A stretch of 64,000 nt of DNA from Planctomycetes bacterium MalM25 (lineage in GTDB: Bacteria; Planctomycetota; Planctomycetia; Pirellulales; Lacipirellulaceae), in the NCBI GenBank assembly GCA_007745835.1, contig CP036424.1:3769968-3833967 (forward strand), given 5' to 3'. Shown in pieces: positions 63,567 through 64,000 of this stretch. How positions within the stretch are numbered: the first letter of the stretch is position 1; the number at the start of each line of letters is the position of its first letter. The notes under the pieces are model-generated. The model searched no databases, was not told the DNA's origin, and was given only the letters and a program-made list of their open reading frames with translations. The position numbers and the translations under genes are program-made.

Positions 63567-63657
63567 GGCCGGCTCGGCTTGGGCTACGCCAAGACCTCGC
63601 TCGGCGCGTTTTTCTGCTGGCCGGCTCGGCTTGGTATACCAAGACCTCGCTCGGCAC
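63567..63657. repeat. Tandem direct repeat with small hairpins after rpsU
   Basis: Two near-identical units (63567-63605 and 63619-63657) share GGCCGGCTCGGCTTGG on the left and CCAAGACCTCGCTCGGC on the right; the sequence between (GCTACG or TATA) differs and forms the loop of a CTTGG/CCAAG stem. TTTTT follows the first unit at 63609-63613, so the first copy may end rpsU transcription. Confidence 0.65.
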
Positions 63658-63802
63658 GGCCTGCCCCTGCTCTCGGTTGACTCGATCTGCGCTGAGCCAA
63701 ACGGTTGGAACGTCTGAGCATCCGACCCGGACCTCGCATCCCGAGCACAGACCTTGTCCCTCAGCCGGTGGCGGCAGTCGTCGGATTGCGGGAGCACCAA
63801 CG

Positions 63803-63840
63803 AAAAAAGGCCCGTGCCGGAACTGGTTCCGGCACGGGCC
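63803..63840 (-). terminator. Rho-independent terminator of the last gene
   Basis: A perfect 15-bp stem (arms 63809-63823 and 63826-63840, two-base loop) is followed on the minus strand by six T (63803-63808). It lies just after the stop codon of the minus-strand gene at the right edge. Confidence 0.9.
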
Positions 63841-63892
63841 CTCGTCGTTTAGGGATGACAGGTCCGCCTAGCAGGTCGTTCGCTCAAGGCGA

Positions 63893-64000
63893 TCAGAAGG
63901 CGGCTTCGGCTCGGATGAACAAGCCATCAAGGGTCATCAGGTTGGCGTCGTCCATCGAGTTGATCTGCGTGGTGATCGCCGTGAAGTCGTACTCGGCACG
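63893..64000 (-). CDS. C-terminal end of a minus-strand protein, possibly an outer-membrane protein
   Basis: Only the last 35 codons are in the window. They end in MTLDGLFIRAEAAF, where the amphipathic strand pattern and terminal Phe are typical of an outer-membrane beta-barrel end. The family cannot be assigned from this fragment. The strong terminator behind it confirms a real gene. Confidence 0.6.
   Translation of the reverse strand, partial: RAEYDFTAITTQINSMDDANLMTLDGLFIRAEAAF

Noticed and set aside
63025-63657. Long minus-strand open frame running from the right of rpsU to 62854
   Set aside because: Most of it is antisense to rpsU. Only the last 56 codons, with a TTG start and GAGG site, look like a protein and are listed as such.

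Overview
The window looks like a piece of a high-GC (roughly two thirds G+C) planctomycete chromosome, most likely Pirellulales (Lacipirellulaceae-like). This is inferred from gene content: a BBP7-type outer-membrane barrel, a DUF1559 prepilin-like protein with an N-terminal methylation motif, a PEP-CTERM protein, a sulfatase, PQQ-like beta-propeller proteins, a very long SecA (1236 aa), KDO transferase (so an LPS-type outer membrane), and abundant palindromic intergenic repeats. No rRNA, tRNA, CRISPR array, insertion sequence or integrase was recognised.

Layout. 1-2.2 kb: 5' part of a fatty-acyl-AMP ligase running off the left edge. 2.2-4.5 kb: BBP7 barrel protein. 4.8-10.4 kb: plus-strand run of a TraB/GumN-like protein, a 32-aa basic protein, a FabZ-type dehydratase, rhomboid protease, trmB, a chorismate-lyase-like protein and a flavin-dependent halogenase-like enzyme. 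10.6-17.7 kb: PEP-CTERM protein, DUF3311 plus sodium:solute symporter, glycosyltransferase, rpsR, thioesterase, an ABC ATPase and a HEAT-repeat protein. 17.7-27.1 kb: minus-strand block with esterase, HemW-like radical SAM enzyme, PQQ propeller, iron alcohol dehydrogenase, sulfatase, and a LuxC-like reductase with a LuxE-like acyl-activating enzyme. 27.6-30.6 kb: small protein plus SNF2 helicase, then a secreted Cys/His-rich protein. 30.7-43.6 kb: TPR protein, secA, an AT-rich barstar-like gene, waaA, a rhomboid-like zinc-ribbon protein, an ABC-2 exporter (ATPase plus two permeases) and ispH. 43.8-57.3 kb: FlgM-like and Fur-family regulators, a monooxygenase-like protein, purF, a DUF1559 protein, GNAT, a DUF3592-like protein, cytochrome P450, proB, two overlapping HtrA-like genes and lexA. 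57.4-64 kb: VOC protein, sensor histidine kinase, PQQ propeller, ubiB, rpsU and the 3' end of an exported protein.

Most genes are housekeeping or envelope functions, scattered as single genes or short operons, as is usual in this phylum. The groups that most suggest a joint function are: (i) LuxE-like plus LuxC-like plus iron alcohol dehydrogenase, a likely carboxylate-to-aldehyde-to-alcohol route; (ii) the chorismate-lyase-like gene followed by the halogenase-like flavoprotein, with a dehydratase and an AMP-ligase in the wider neighbourhood; (iii) an active-looking HtrA-type protease translationally coupled to a paralogue whose catalytic His and Ser are replaced and whose PDZ sits inside the protease domain; (iv) the three-gene ABC exporter.

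Repeats are a strong theme. At least eight families of imperfect or perfect palindromes occupy the intergenic spaces. In several places they enter genes: they supply the C-terminus of the glycosyltransferase, lie in the N-terminal region of a PQQ protein, provide the start codon region of the barstar gene, and form an in-frame Pro/Gln/His-rich insert in waaA.
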